64,000 bases of DNA from Paraburkholderia rhynchosiae (GCF_002879865.1 NZ_PNXY01000017.1:89539-153538), one strand, 5' to 3'. Numbered from the stretch's first letter, positions 51,482-60,669 are shown. Translations and numbers: made by a program. Notes: generated by a model not told the origin, from the sequence alone.

Positions 51482-52414
51482 CTAGGTCCGTTTGCTGCGG
51501 CGCCCACCGCTGAAGTCGACGGTGCTGATAAAGAACACACCAACGGCGAAGAACGGCAAGCCGATGACAACGAGGATGGCAGGCAGTCCCCAGTGCTCCC
51601 AGAAGCTGTCGATCATCGCGCGATCGGGCGTGTTCGCGTCGTAGAGAACCCTGACCTCGTCACCGCTGCCGAGATCGTTATGCGATGACGACGACCCCTG
51701 CGCAAAGGTGACTTCTTTCCCCGTCGCGGTTTTGAACGCGACAATCGCCGAGTACATGTGTGAGCGCGGCTGATAAGGCCGCTCGGCTTCCTGCACTTCG
51801 ACGACTTTGCCAGTCGTGCGCGTATAGCTTCCAATGATCTGCCGTTCGCGCATTGCCGAAGCGGCAGCGCCCAGCAGAAATCCCGCACCGATGACAATCG
51901 GAATCAGGCAGATCAGTAGATTCTGTCGGCCGCGTTTGCGCCTCGCCTGCGAGTACGACGAAGGCGCGACATGTTTAACCTTGCCGAGCTCGATTATGAA
52001 CATCACCGCGCCAATCGCTGAAAACACCACGCTGAGCAACATCACTACACCGACAGGAAACCAGCGCTGCCCAAAATCGTCGATGATCGCCGAGAGTGCG
52101 GGGTTCGCAGGGTCGTAGAACACGCGCAACGTTTGGCCGATATTGTAGGCCGGCTGCGTCGACGACGTCTGGCCCGTGATCTGTTCGCGCTCGCCGCGTG
52201 CGGTCGTGAAGACGATCACGGGTTGATACGAACGCCAGTTCCGGCCGCCCTGGTCGTAACTCACCACGGTTCCTTCGGCGACCGTCATGCGATGCGTGGC
52301 GATCAGCGAAGACACGAGCCAGCACAGCGAAAAAAGCAGCGCGCCGAGACTGAGCGTCAGGATGACGAGCGTGCTCCGACTGTGTGGCGACGGGGCGGCG
52401 GGTGAATTCATCAT
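51482..52414 (-). CDS. Membrane protein with two DUF3592 repeats, possible immunity protein
   Basis: A 310-aa inner-membrane protein with four predicted TM segments (LVILTLSLGALLFSLCWLVSSLI; VGVVMLLSVVFSAIGAVMFII; LLICLIPIVIGAGFLLGAAAS; LPAILVVIGLPFFAVGVFFIS) and two copies of a soluble DUF3592 module (VAEGTVVSYDQGGRNWRSYQPVIVFTTARG...VFYDPANPALSAIIDDF and TTGKVVEVQEAERPYQPRSHMYSAIVAFKTATG...VLYDANTPDRAMIDSFW). DUF3592 proteins occur near T6SS effectors; protecting the cell against a membrane or periplasm-acting toxin fits, but is inference. Confidence 0.8.
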   Translation of the reverse strand: MMNSPAAPSPHSRSTLVILTLSLGALLFSLCWLVSSLIATHRMTVAEGTVVSYDQGGRNWRSYQPVIVFTTARGEREQITGQTSSTQPAYNIGQTLRVFYDPANPALSAIIDDFGQRWFPVGVVMLLSVVFSAIGAVMFIIELGKVKHVAPSSYSQARRKRGRQNLLICLIPIVIGAGFLLGAAASAMRERQIIGSYTRTTGKVVEVQEAERPYQPRSHMYSAIVAFKTATGKEVTFAQGSSSSHNDLGSGDEVRVLYDANTPDRAMIDSFWEHWGLPAILVVIGLPFFAVGVFFISTVDFSGGRRSKRT

Positions 52415-52464
52415 GAGCGGGCGGTCACAGCATGCATGCGCATCTCATTGTTGTCGTGGATCAC

Positions 52465-53544
52465 TCATTGCAAAACCGGTTCGCTCCGGTTGAGTACGCA
52501 GCGAAAGCCCACGTCGGATTTCGCGCTGTCAGGCGCCACGCCGACCCGGTCGATCACGAGATGAATTCGACTATCCGTTGCATAACGAACGCTGCGGAGG
52601 GTACCCGTCGTCGGACCGTGCGGATTGCGAGATGGACTGTGACTGTAGTAGTTCGCATCGAACCAGTCATAGGTCCACTCCTTGCCATAGCCGAACACGT
52701 CCGACATGCCTAGTTTGTTGTCGCCGTAAGTCCCCACGGGTCGGCTGAATTCCGGCGCCGGGCTAGTTCCTTTGCCCTTCGCCGTGATCAGCTGGTCCAT
52801 CTGGGTCACGTCATATTTGCCGTCAACGACCGGCACTTCCGTGCTCGGAATCACCCACTTCTCGCCACGTGAGCGCGCCGCGTATTCCCATTGCGCTTCC
52901 GTGGGGAGATCCAGCGGCAAGCCGGCGACATCGCCCGCCCATTTGCAGAAGTCGCGCGACTGCTGCCACGTCACGAACGCCGCGGGGAAGTCCGGAAAGC
53001 GATACTGCAGATCTAAGGCCTCGCGAATTCCAACCGGCGGCAAATGTTTGGCACGTGTATAGAGATCGAAATCGGCGAACGTCACCCGATGTTTCAGGAT
53101 CGAGTAACTATCCAGACCCACGTCGTGTGCTGGTGCGGCACCGTCATTGGCGGAGTAGGGGAGTTTTTCGGGAGAAGACTGAGGGCCGAAGTCGCCCATC
53201 ACGAACTCACCCCCTTTCACATAGAGGAGTTCCTTGCGAAGGCGGTCCTTCAAGGCGGTCAGTTCGTCGGCGTTGGGTGGCGGCAAGGTTTTGAAATAGT
53301 CCTGCAGGATGCGCACCGTGTCGTCGTACGGTTTTCCATGAGCCCAGCTCAACACGACATTGATATGTTCCCATACGCTTTTGGGCGGCGATGACGTCGT
53401 AATTTCGCGAATCAGGCGGTTCCTGTCGGCCGGCGCATTCGCGTCGATCTTGTCTGCAAGAGCGGCGCGTGACAGAAGTAGCATGGCCACGGCCGCCACT
53501 AGTTTCAATGGCTTCACCGACACGCGGTAAGACAGATGACTCAT
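52465..53544 (-). CDS. Periplasmic SUMF/formylglycine-generating-enzyme-fold protein
   Basis: A 359-aa protein with a signal peptide (VKPLKLVAAVAMLLLSRAALA) and a C-terminal sulfatase-modifying-factor domain: LLYVKGGEFVMGDFGPQ, YPVTFADFDLYTRAKHLPP-like, FPAAFVTWQQSRDFCKWAG, LPTEAQWEYAARSRGEKW and the closing KSDVGFRCVLNRSEP. It is found with T6SS vgrG clusters in several proteobacteria; whether it modifies a Cys of an effector, or acts as immunity, is unknown. Only Cys in SRDFCKWAG and GFRCV are seen, so it may lack the FGE Cys pair and not be an oxidase. ATG 53544 is preferred to 53592. Confidence 0.85.
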   Translation of the reverse strand: MSHLSYRVSVKPLKLVAAVAMLLLSRAALADKIDANAPADRNRLIREITTSSPPKSVWEHINVVLSWAHGKPYDDTVRILQDYFKTLPPPNADELTALKDRLRKELLYVKGGEFVMGDFGPQSSPEKLPYSANDGAAPAHDVGLDSYSILKHRVTFADFDLYTRAKHLPPVGIREALDLQYRFPDFPAAFVTWQQSRDFCKWAGDVAGLPLDLPTEAQWEYAARSRGEKWVIPSTEVPVVDGKYDVTQMDQLITAKGKGTSPAPEFSRPVGTYGDNKLGMSDVFGYGKEWTYDWFDANYYSHSPSRNPHGPTTGTLRSVRYATDSRIHLVIDRVGVAPDSAKSDVGFRCVLNRSEPVLQ

Positions 53545-53588
53545 GAAACGCAACTCCTCTTGTTCGTTATTTCGACTGTCACCGACTG

Positions 53589-55679
53589 TCAAGCTGTCTG
53601 GGTATCAGTGCCCGCGGTGCGAGTCGGATCGAGCCATGCGACATTCGTTCCTTCCTGCATGGCATACCTGGGCGTATCGTTGAATGCAAAGCGAAAGCCG
53701 GGGGCGGGTGCGTCGCGAGGCTGGCTCTCGAGCATCGCCAACTGATCCATGCCGATGAACCGACCGATCTCGGCACGCGCAAACTGCGCATCGCCCTGTC
53801 GACTGAAGTCAGGCGAGGTCGATTGATAAACATTCTTGACTTCGTTCTTCACCTGCGCGGCCGCGATGATACGGCTGATCGCCGACGCGGCTTCGAGGCG
53901 AAGCTCTTCGAATTCATCGCCGATCGCCTTTAGTGCGTAGACCAGATAGCCCTTCACTTCCGCGAGACTGTTGAGCAACGCATCGTTCGCGTTGTGAATG
54001 GCCTCGATAAATTGCCTCGGCTTGGTTCGGACGAATTCCTGCAATGCCGACATGAGTTCGCGCTCCTGCTGGCCGACGTAGTTGCCGATTTCACGGCCGG
54101 TGACGATGGCCAGCGTGCACATGGCACAGAACGTCTTGAACGCGGTGTCGGCAAAGTACTTGAGATTCCGGTCTCCGGCGTAGGCAACCTGCGTCTTGGC
54201 CCACCACACGAATTCGCCCATATAGACGACATCGACCACCGCTTCGATATCGCCTTTCAAACCGACGCCGGCGCAGAGTCCCGCTTTCATCAGGATGCGG
54301 AACTTGCCGTCGTATGTGATATGGAATGCGGCCTGCGCGCCCGCGCCGGCTTGTGCGCTGGCGCCGGGCTTGATGGACGCGAAGGCGGTCCATTTATCCC
54401 TTTTCTCCTCGGGGCGCCGCCACTGAAACGCGCCTTCGATCGATGCTTCGGCCTCGACGCCTACAAACGCCTTGAGGTCTCCGCCGGCGTCGGTTTTATC
54501 CTCGACCTTCGTGACGTCGACCTTGGCGGTCTTCATTTGCGCCAGGTCTCGCTTGGCACGCGTGCCTCGCACTTGCTGGGTCTTGCCGTCACGACCCAGC
54601 TTGAATTCAATGCCGCCCTCAGCAAGCAGACTGGCGCCGCACGAAGCGCCGGCCTTCAGCGTGGCGGCCAGACGAAAGAAGCCCAGATCGGTATCCGGTG
54701 TGTGGGTCCACGAGTATGCGCCGGAAGCCTCTTGCGTCGGCGCGGGAATCCAGAGTTGCAGGCCCGCTTTCGATGGCAGGAAGAACTTGGCCTGAAGATT
54801 GCCGTCGGCGAGGACCGCGCCAATTTCACCTTTCCCTTTGGCAGACACGGCAATTTCGCCGCGCAGGTGCAATGCGTCGTCGAACGATTTGACTGTGCTC
54901 TCGACCTTCGCGCTCGCACCGGCTCCCGCGAAAAGCCGCAACATTTGCGCACCACCGGAAAACTCGCTCATCGCGTCGGGATCGTCCGGCGACTTGAAAT
55001 TGGCGTTCTTATTGAACGCAGCCGTCATTTGCAATGTCCAGTCGCAACCTAACGGATCCGTCTTCCACTCGTGATACTTCGTCTTCTTCAACGCCGAGTT
55101 GATCTTGTCATTCATCTTGTCGTGGTCGAGTTCGTACTTTCCGGTCGACGGGTCTTTCTTGAGAAATGACTTGAGCTGCGGCTTATCCGAATCCAGCTTG
55201 TAGCGGCGGAAATGACTCGCGACCTTCGACGAGCGAACATAAGTCAAGCGTTGACCCACATAGGCTTCATTGCCGGATTTGAATTTCTTGAGCGGCATGA
55301 GTTCCCATACGCCATCCTTATTGAATGCCGGCGTATCGGTCAATTCCTTATGGACGGCCTGGGTTGCGGCTTCTTCCTTTTGCATCGCGGCCTTGAGGCT
55401 CGCTTCGAGTTGCGGCCGGAGGGCGGCGTTGCCTTGCTGATCGAGCCAGTTGGCATGGGCCGCACCAAGTTGCTGACGAGCTTCGATGAGGTCTTCGGAC
55501 AATTTACTCATCAACGCGATTTCGTTCGCGACGGGCTCGATCGATTCGACCGGACATTCGAAAAGCTCGGCCGTCTCGGGGTAGAAGAAGTAAAGCGGTA
55601 CCTGTTGCGCTTTGGCATCCGCAACGCTCCCCGTCTGGTCGTTGGTGCAACTCTGCCCCGCGACTTTCTGTTCACTCAT
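53589..55679 (-). CDS. Large VgrG-linked protein, candidate type VI effector of unknown activity
   Basis: A 696-aa protein directly after vgrG (32 bp). It opens MSEQKVAGQSCTNDQTGSVADAKAQQVPLYFFYPETAELFECP, then a coiled-coil-like helix (LSEDLIEARQQLGAAHANWLDQQGNAALRPQLEASLKAAMQKEEAATQAVHKEL), a charged region, and about 200 residues of Gly/Ala-rich alternating strands (KAGASCGASLLAEGGIEFKLG, KPGASAQAGAGAQAAFHITYDGKF, KAGLCAGVGLKGDIEAVVDVVY). A hydrophobic stretch (FVWWAKTQVAYAGDRNLKYFADTAFKTFCAMCTLAIVTG) and a helical tail follow. I recognise no enzyme motif. The strand/hydrophobic pattern could suit a pore-forming or membrane-acting toxin, with SUMF or DUF3592 neighbours as immunity; this is inference. 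Confidence 0.75.
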   Translation of the reverse strand: MSEQKVAGQSCTNDQTGSVADAKAQQVPLYFFYPETAELFECPVESIEPVANEIALMSKLSEDLIEARQQLGAAHANWLDQQGNAALRPQLEASLKAAMQKEEAATQAVHKELTDTPAFNKDGVWELMPLKKFKSGNEAYVGQRLTYVRSSKVASHFRRYKLDSDKPQLKSFLKKDPSTGKYELDHDKMNDKINSALKKTKYHEWKTDPLGCDWTLQMTAAFNKNANFKSPDDPDAMSEFSGGAQMLRLFAGAGASAKVESTVKSFDDALHLRGEIAVSAKGKGEIGAVLADGNLQAKFFLPSKAGLQLWIPAPTQEASGAYSWTHTPDTDLGFFRLAATLKAGASCGASLLAEGGIEFKLGRDGKTQQVRGTRAKRDLAQMKTAKVDVTKVEDKTDAGGDLKAFVGVEAEASIEGAFQWRRPEEKRDKWTAFASIKPGASAQAGAGAQAAFHITYDGKFRILMKAGLCAGVGLKGDIEAVVDVVYMGEFVWWAKTQVAYAGDRNLKYFADTAFKTFCAMCTLAIVTGREIGNYVGQQERELMSALQEFVRTKPRQFIEAIHNANDALLNSLAEVKGYLVYALKAIGDEFEELRLEAASAISRIIAAAQVKNEVKNVYQSTSPDFSRQGDAQFARAEIGRFIGMDQLAMLESQPRDAPAPGFRFAFNDTPRYAMQEGTNVAWLDPTRTAGTDTQTA

Positions 55680-55711
55680 GGTCTCTACTCGCCCGTTATG
55701 TGGATGTGTTC

Positions 55712-58420
55712 CTAGACCCAGTCGTCCTCATGGAACATCTTCAACTCCTGTTCCTGAGTACCGGTGAAGACCCGCACGGTTTTGCCCTCGGCGTCGGTAA
55801 TGCCCCGAGCCAGCACCTGACCATCGCCGCTTTCGATGCGGTAAGGCGCGAGCGGCATCACGTTGCCGGTGGTCTCGTCCTTCAGGATGAATTGCTGGTC
55901 GTTGACCACACTCTTGGGCAATGCCGCGGGTTGCCCGTCGTAGCGCGTCGGGCCGGTGAACGAATGTTCGGAGCCTTTGATATCCACTTGGCCCGGCGCG
56001 TGAACCTGAATGTTTCCGCCGCTGATGCGGATATAGGCGCCGCCCGACGTGAGCAGAATTTCTTTTTCCGCGCTCAACTGGATGGCATCGGTGGAAGATG
56101 AAATCTTGATGCCTTTGCTTGCAAGAACGTCGATGCCGTCGGTCTGCGCCTGAATCTCGAGCTTGCCGCGCGCGGCGATCAGTTTCATGCCGAGCTTGTA
56201 TGCGAACAGGCTGATCTTATCGACTGCATTTGCGACGAGACTCTTGCCGATCGCAACGTTGATATCGGTGTTCGCGGATATCGTCGCGTTCTCGCCCGCG
56301 TGAATATGGACGCTTTCCGGCGTGGTGATCCCTACGCCTTTGGGAGAAGCGAGCAACAGCACGGGATCGCTGAAGCCGTTGGCTTGGCCAGTGCCGCCCG
56401 ACGTCTCCTGTCTCTGCGCGGAGGAAGCCGACGAGGCAGGCGAAGCGCTTCCGCCGTAGCTGGATTGGGTGGCATTTGTGAACGTCTTCAGCGAGTCGAT
56501 CGCTTGCATATCGGCTGCACCGTGTTGTTGCGCAGTGTCCGCCGTTGCGCTCAACAACTGCTGACCTGCGGCTAACTGACCGCGCGCCTCGGTGGCGTCG
56601 AGTTGCTCACCGCTCGCAGCCGGACGGCCAAACGTGCTGATGTAGAGCCCTTTCTGGGAGCGGATCGCGCCGTAGGCGTCGGTGGCAAGTTCGAAGCCGG
56701 TGCCGCGGAATGCGCCACGCGTGTTGTCGGTTTGCGAGACCAGATAGCCGAGATTCAGCTGTGCTGCGGTTTGCGTGCTGTAAAGCTGCGCGCGATTCTG
56801 ACCGGTGGAATCGTCGAGTACTAGCTGGTTATACCCCGAGCCTTTATGTTCCTTTGACTTATAGCCGGACAACTGACCTTGGGTGTGCCACTGCGGCGAG
56901 CTTGCGGAGTTATAGACGCGGCCTGTAATGAGCGGCCGGTCAGGATCGCCGTCAATGTAAGTGACGATGACTTCCTGACCGATACGCGGCACGAAGACCC
57001 CGCCCCAGTTGCTGCCGGCATTCGGGTATGACACGCGCACCCAGCAGGATGCCTTTTCGTCGCCGCTATTGACCCGGTCCCAGTGCATGCGGACCTTCAC
57101 GCGATTCAACGAGTCCGTAAAGACTTCTTCACCCGGGGGACCGACGACCGTTGCGGTCTGCGTCGGCATGACGGGTTTGTGATGCTCCAACGGGCTGCGG
57201 AACGGAATGCTGCGCCGCTGAGCCTCAATGGTCGCCATGAAAAAGCCGGTGCTGCCGTCACCACTCGGAATCAGCGCGGACGGCTGCGCAGGGCCGAAAT
57301 TGGCGCGCGTCGTGTTGACCTTGGTCTGGAGACTATGGGGAAAATCGGCACCGCTACGTGATACCGGCAGATTGTTCTCGATCACCCACTCCACTGCTAG
57401 CACAGCGAACTGCCGCTCCTGCTCGTTGCCGTCTGAATGATTCGGATGATCGCGGAGTTCAAACCACTGCCCCGCATCGAGTCGCCGCACTGCGCCTACG
57501 CCATAGAAACGCTTGGCGCGCGACTCCCACTCCTCCATGCGGATCTTGGAAAGCGCATCGCCACGGTCCTGCTCGCGATACGTGTACGCACCGGAATATT
57601 CGTAGACTTCCGCTTGCGAAGGTAACGAACCCTGATTGGCGACCGTCGGGATATTGGTGCCTTTCGCATATTGCGGCGATTTATAATCGAACGTACTCGT
57701 GACAAGCGAGGTGCTTTGCAGCGTTCGGGTACCGGACCATTGAACGAGCGCGTCGGTTTCGCTGTTAGTGCCCGCCCGATAGAACGCCACGCTTTGCGGC
57801 GACGCGGGGTTGAACGAATCCAGATTGTCCGTCACCACCAACTTGTGCGATTGTCCGTCGTCGGCCTGTTCAAAATAGGTGTACCAGCCTTCAGCTTCCA
57901 TCAAACGATTGACGAAATTCCAGTCGTCTTCGTATTGAACACAGAATGACCGCGGCTGCAGCGGCTTATTCAGCGCAAAACGAAATGCGCCTTGGGCTTG
58001 AGGATGCTGATTGAATACGTTGGTAATGATTTCATCAACCGTGACGTCCTGCCAGATGCGCGCATCACGCCTGAAGCGCAGAAAATGCAACCAGCATGCA
58101 AATGCGATTTGATAGCTGGTCAGCCCGCCATCCGAGCCGAGCCGGCGAGCGGTGTGAACAAAGCCGTGCACTGGCCGATACGATTTGTCGATTTGCTGGA
58201 TCCATAGCGTAACGGGCTGCGCGATAAGCCTTTTGAGTTCGATGTTTTCGTCTGTAGACGCGATGTCGACGGTAAATGCGTATTCGCGACCTATGCGACT
58301 CGTTCCCACTACCCGCTGGACGAGCAACGCATTCGCACCGATAGGTGTATCCAGTTTGAGCAAACGCTCATTCTGGAAGATTCCCGAACGAATTTGTTCG
58401 ATCAGGTCAGCTGCGCCCAT
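55712..58420 (-). CDS. vgrG: Type VI secretion spike VgrG with DUF2345 and transthyretin-like tail
   Basis: VgrG trimers form the puncturing spike of the T6SS. The 902-aa protein has the gp27-like N-terminal half (VGTSRIGREYAFTVDIAS, GWYTYFEQADDGQSHKLVVTDN), the gp5 OB fold (ATVVGPPGEEVFTDSLNRVKVRMHWDR, CWVRVSYPNAGSNWGGVFVPRIGQEVIVTYIDGDPDRPLITGRVYN), a DUF2345 beta-helix (about 610-800) and a C-terminal extension FILKDETTGNVMPLAPYRIESGDGQVLARGITDAEGKTVRVF that resembles the transthyretin-like domain used by some VgrGs to dock effectors. The upstream region is AT-rich. It is the first gene of the minus-strand module. Confidence 0.95.
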   Translation of the reverse strand: MGAADLIEQIRSGIFQNERLLKLDTPIGANALLVQRVVGTSRIGREYAFTVDIASTDENIELKRLIAQPVTLWIQQIDKSYRPVHGFVHTARRLGSDGGLTSYQIAFACWLHFLRFRRDARIWQDVTVDEIITNVFNQHPQAQGAFRFALNKPLQPRSFCVQYEDDWNFVNRLMEAEGWYTYFEQADDGQSHKLVVTDNLDSFNPASPQSVAFYRAGTNSETDALVQWSGTRTLQSTSLVTSTFDYKSPQYAKGTNIPTVANQGSLPSQAEVYEYSGAYTYREQDRGDALSKIRMEEWESRAKRFYGVGAVRRLDAGQWFELRDHPNHSDGNEQERQFAVLAVEWVIENNLPVSRSGADFPHSLQTKVNTTRANFGPAQPSALIPSGDGSTGFFMATIEAQRRSIPFRSPLEHHKPVMPTQTATVVGPPGEEVFTDSLNRVKVRMHWDRVNSGDEKASCWVRVSYPNAGSNWGGVFVPRIGQEVIVTYIDGDPDRPLITGRVYNSASSPQWHTQGQLSGYKSKEHKGSGYNQLVLDDSTGQNRAQLYSTQTAAQLNLGYLVSQTDNTRGAFRGTGFELATDAYGAIRSQKGLYISTFGRPAASGEQLDATEARGQLAAGQQLLSATADTAQQHGAADMQAIDSLKTFTNATQSSYGGSASPASSASSAQRQETSGGTGQANGFSDPVLLLASPKGVGITTPESVHIHAGENATISANTDINVAIGKSLVANAVDKISLFAYKLGMKLIAARGKLEIQAQTDGIDVLASKGIKISSSTDAIQLSAEKEILLTSGGAYIRISGGNIQVHAPGQVDIKGSEHSFTGPTRYDGQPAALPKSVVNDQQFILKDETTGNVMPLAPYRIESGDGQVLARGITDAEGKTVRVFTGTQEQELKMFHEDDWV

Positions 58421-58749
58421 TTTTTGTACCCCGTCTTGTCACGTATTGTTTCCCGCCGGCAGATTTTAAGTCTGATGATAGAGGATAGTAAACGTTCTTT
58501 ATTCGTTTCTCGTAAAGGCGGCGGCGACGAGAAATGCGTCGGGATCAAATTGTTAAATCCCGCAAATCGGAAATATTTTCCTTGACATGTGCGCGTTCCT
58601 GTAATTGGCTTCCAATTGGAAGAATGGGATTCGTGACAATGAGTTTGCCTTGGAAAACGAATCCTTTGCCGAGCAGAGATACACAAGCAAGGGAGCAGAA
58701 GATAACCGCTCGATTTATAAGTGGTTACGGGTGGCACTTGCGATGCGAT
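58421..58749. other. AT-rich region upstream of vgrG
   Basis: About 330 bp with no convincing gene, richer in AT than the surroundings. The vgrG promoter should lie here on the minus strand (for example AT-rich stretches around 58480-58575), but no clean -35/-10 pair was identified. Confidence 0.4.
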
Positions 58750-59229
58750 TCATGGGGTTGCGCTTGCTGGCGGTTGCGAACGCGATAGCTTACCGTGGGC
58801 GAATATGTGCCGTCTCCCGTTCGCGCTCGGGAAAACAGCGTCATCCGTCCAACGAACATCATCGACATCTAGCCTGTCGCTCACCGATAAAACAACGGGC
58901 GGATGCTTCCGAAAGTCATACATGGACACCGATGCGGGGTCGGAAGAACCGCCATTAAAGTCCTCAATAATGATCCGGCCGACAGGCTTACCCCTCACAG
59001 CGGAATCAGCGTAGTAAGCGTAGCGAGAGCCATAGCATTGATCAAAGTGCGCGCCATTCAACGCAACGTTAAACGTGACGCCGTCTGTTTGCACCGGCGT
59101 CACGTTGGCGATCGATAGCGCGCCGGCGAGAGTTCGAACGACTACTTGATCTGCTCCGGACGTCTGTGCCTGAGAGTGCACAGCAGCGCATGCCACAAAA
59201 ACGGAAAAGATAGATGACAACTTGAGCAA
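58750..59229 (-). CDS. Small exported protein of unknown function
   Basis: A 159-aa protein with a signal peptide (LLKLSSIFSVFVACAAVHSQAQ) starting at TTG 59229; no ATG is available. The mature part has one Cys (HFDQCYGSRYAYYADSAVRGKPVGRIIIEDFNGG), Tyr-rich and negatively charged, and ends basic. It is not recognised. It lies on the same strand as the cargo module but 330 bp upstream of vgrG, so it is probably a separate unit. Confidence 0.6.
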   Translation of the reverse strand: MLKLSSIFSVFVACAAVHSQAQTSGADQVVVRTLAGALSIANVTPVQTDGVTFNVALNGAHFDQCYGSRYAYYADSAVRGKPVGRIIIEDFNGGSSDPASVSMYDFRKHPPVVLSVSDRLDVDDVRWTDDAVFPSANGRRHIFAHGKLSRSQPPASATP

Positions 59230-59325
59230 ACGAAGTCACGATGCCATCGCATACAATCCGGCATCCCTGCAATTGCGTGAGTCGGCGGAATCGCTAGTAG
59301 AGTGCTTGGCTATACGCCGAGGCTT

Positions 59326-59649
59326 TCAAAGTAGAATGACCAACCCTAATGCGTTGTTGATGATAAAGGTATGTTGTTGGAGTTGGTGCTGGATGAATTC
59401 GTAACGTTGGCGATCTGAATTATTGCTGCGGATGGGAATCTTTGCCTTTCTTTCAACGGAGCCTAGCCATTCCATGCTGCCGGGATCAGGCCCGTGTCCC
59501 TGCCCATCCGAGATATCAAAATAATGTTGACTCAGGTATGACAGCCACTCATCGCTGCCGTGCCTCGATTCAGGTGGGTTCGGAATATTCGTATTGATGG
59601 CCAGCCATGCAGCTACGATCAAGGCAACAACGTAAAAAGTCTTCTTCAT
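59326..59649 (-). CDS. Small exported or membrane-anchored protein of unknown function
   Basis: A 107-aa protein with an N-terminal hydrophobic segment (MKKTFYVVALIVAAWLAINTNI) and a polar body (ESRHGSDEWLSYLSQHYFDISDGQGHGPDPGSMEWLGSVERKAKIPIRSNNSDRQRYEFIQHQLQ). Good N-terminus and non-repetitive sequence support a real gene. No family recognised; GC content is lower than the core genes. Confidence 0.6.
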   Translation of the reverse strand: MKKTFYVVALIVAAWLAINTNIPNPPESRHGSDEWLSYLSQHYFDISDGQGHGPDPGSMEWLGSVERKAKIPIRSNNSDRQRYEFIQHQLQQHTFIINNALGLVILL

Positions 59650-59859
59650 CGAAAATTTGTCTCTACAAGGACTTTGCCGAACTTGATGCGCTACTCCGTA
59701 GCTAGGAATTCACGCATTGGGTATATACGATTCTCTTTGGGGATGCGGATGATGTGGGCAATAGACAGAGAATATTATCGACAACGGAGCGAACTTTTCA
59801 ACACTAACTCACAGCACACTGAACTGCTGTTGATCGAGCGAAATCGTTTCAACAATCGT

Positions 59860-60440
59860 TTAGAACTCTGCGAGAAGGTCCGGCTGCCGCTGCCGCAGAT
59901 ATTGAGTTATCCGTTCGTTCCCCAGGAGCCTGGCGAGGTAGCCCTTTGCCAGCACCAGATTCAACACGTCCTGTCCGTATGTCTGCTCTACCAGTTTGTA
60001 TTGGCTCTGGAGGTTACTCATCTCCCGCTCCATCTTCGCCATCTGTTCCGGTGTGACGCCGGTCAGCTTGCGTAGTTTTTGCCTTCTACCAGGTGCGCAG
60101 CAGGTGTCGCAACCAGCAGCGCTTCGGCGTACCGCACTGTCACGTTGTTTGCCGCGATCATCGGTTCGACGCATGCGACCTGTCGCGTCGGTTTCATTTT
60201 CCGGAGTGCGCGAGCGAGCGCCACCGAGAACTGGCGATCTCCCAGGAGTTCGGGGCCTCAAGACATATGCCGTCCAGCAGTGACAGCTTCTTGAGAATGT
60301 GCGACACGTCCATCGCCAAGGCCTTAGCCAGCCTCTCCGGCGATACACCCCGTTGGACGACGCGCCGGATCATGTAGTGTTCCTGGATCGTGGACAGCCG
60401 GTTGACACGGTTGTTGCAGGCGTATCGCGAATATTGAGGA
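59860..60440 (-). pseudogene. Frameshifted RepB/ParB-like partition gene remnant
   Basis: On the minus strand, three frames join to a RepB/ParB-type partition protein: RYACNNRVNRLSTIQEHYMIRRVVQRGVSPERLAKALAMDVSHILKKLSLLDGICLEAP, then a shift near 60250 to ELLGDRQFSVALARALRKMKPTRQVACVEPMIAANNVTVRYAEALLVATPAAHLVEGKN, then a shift in a T-run (60076-60080) to LRKLTGVTPEQMAKMEREMSNLQSQYKLVEQTYGQDVLNLVLAKGYLARLLGNERITQYLRQRQPDLLAEF. The last block closely follows the RepB_C pattern. The N-terminus (ParB nuclease-like domain) is missing or decayed. Such genes belong to plasmids and integrative elements. Confidence 0.75.
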
Positions 60441-60669
60441 TGTGGCGGCTAGTTTCCCCTTTTAGGCGCTCGCGCTCGAAGCCCCATTTCTCTGTTCTTC
60501 AGCTTCTACGGACTGCAAAGCGACCGCCGAATGGCCGGCTTGGGCACCGACGAATGACGGCACCGTGTCAGTTCATGCCTTTTGCATGCGCACACGGCCG
60601 AGATGAGCGTCGCGTTCGGTCATGGGACGCTGATCGGCCACTTCCCGACATTGTGTCGGCGGTACTCAC

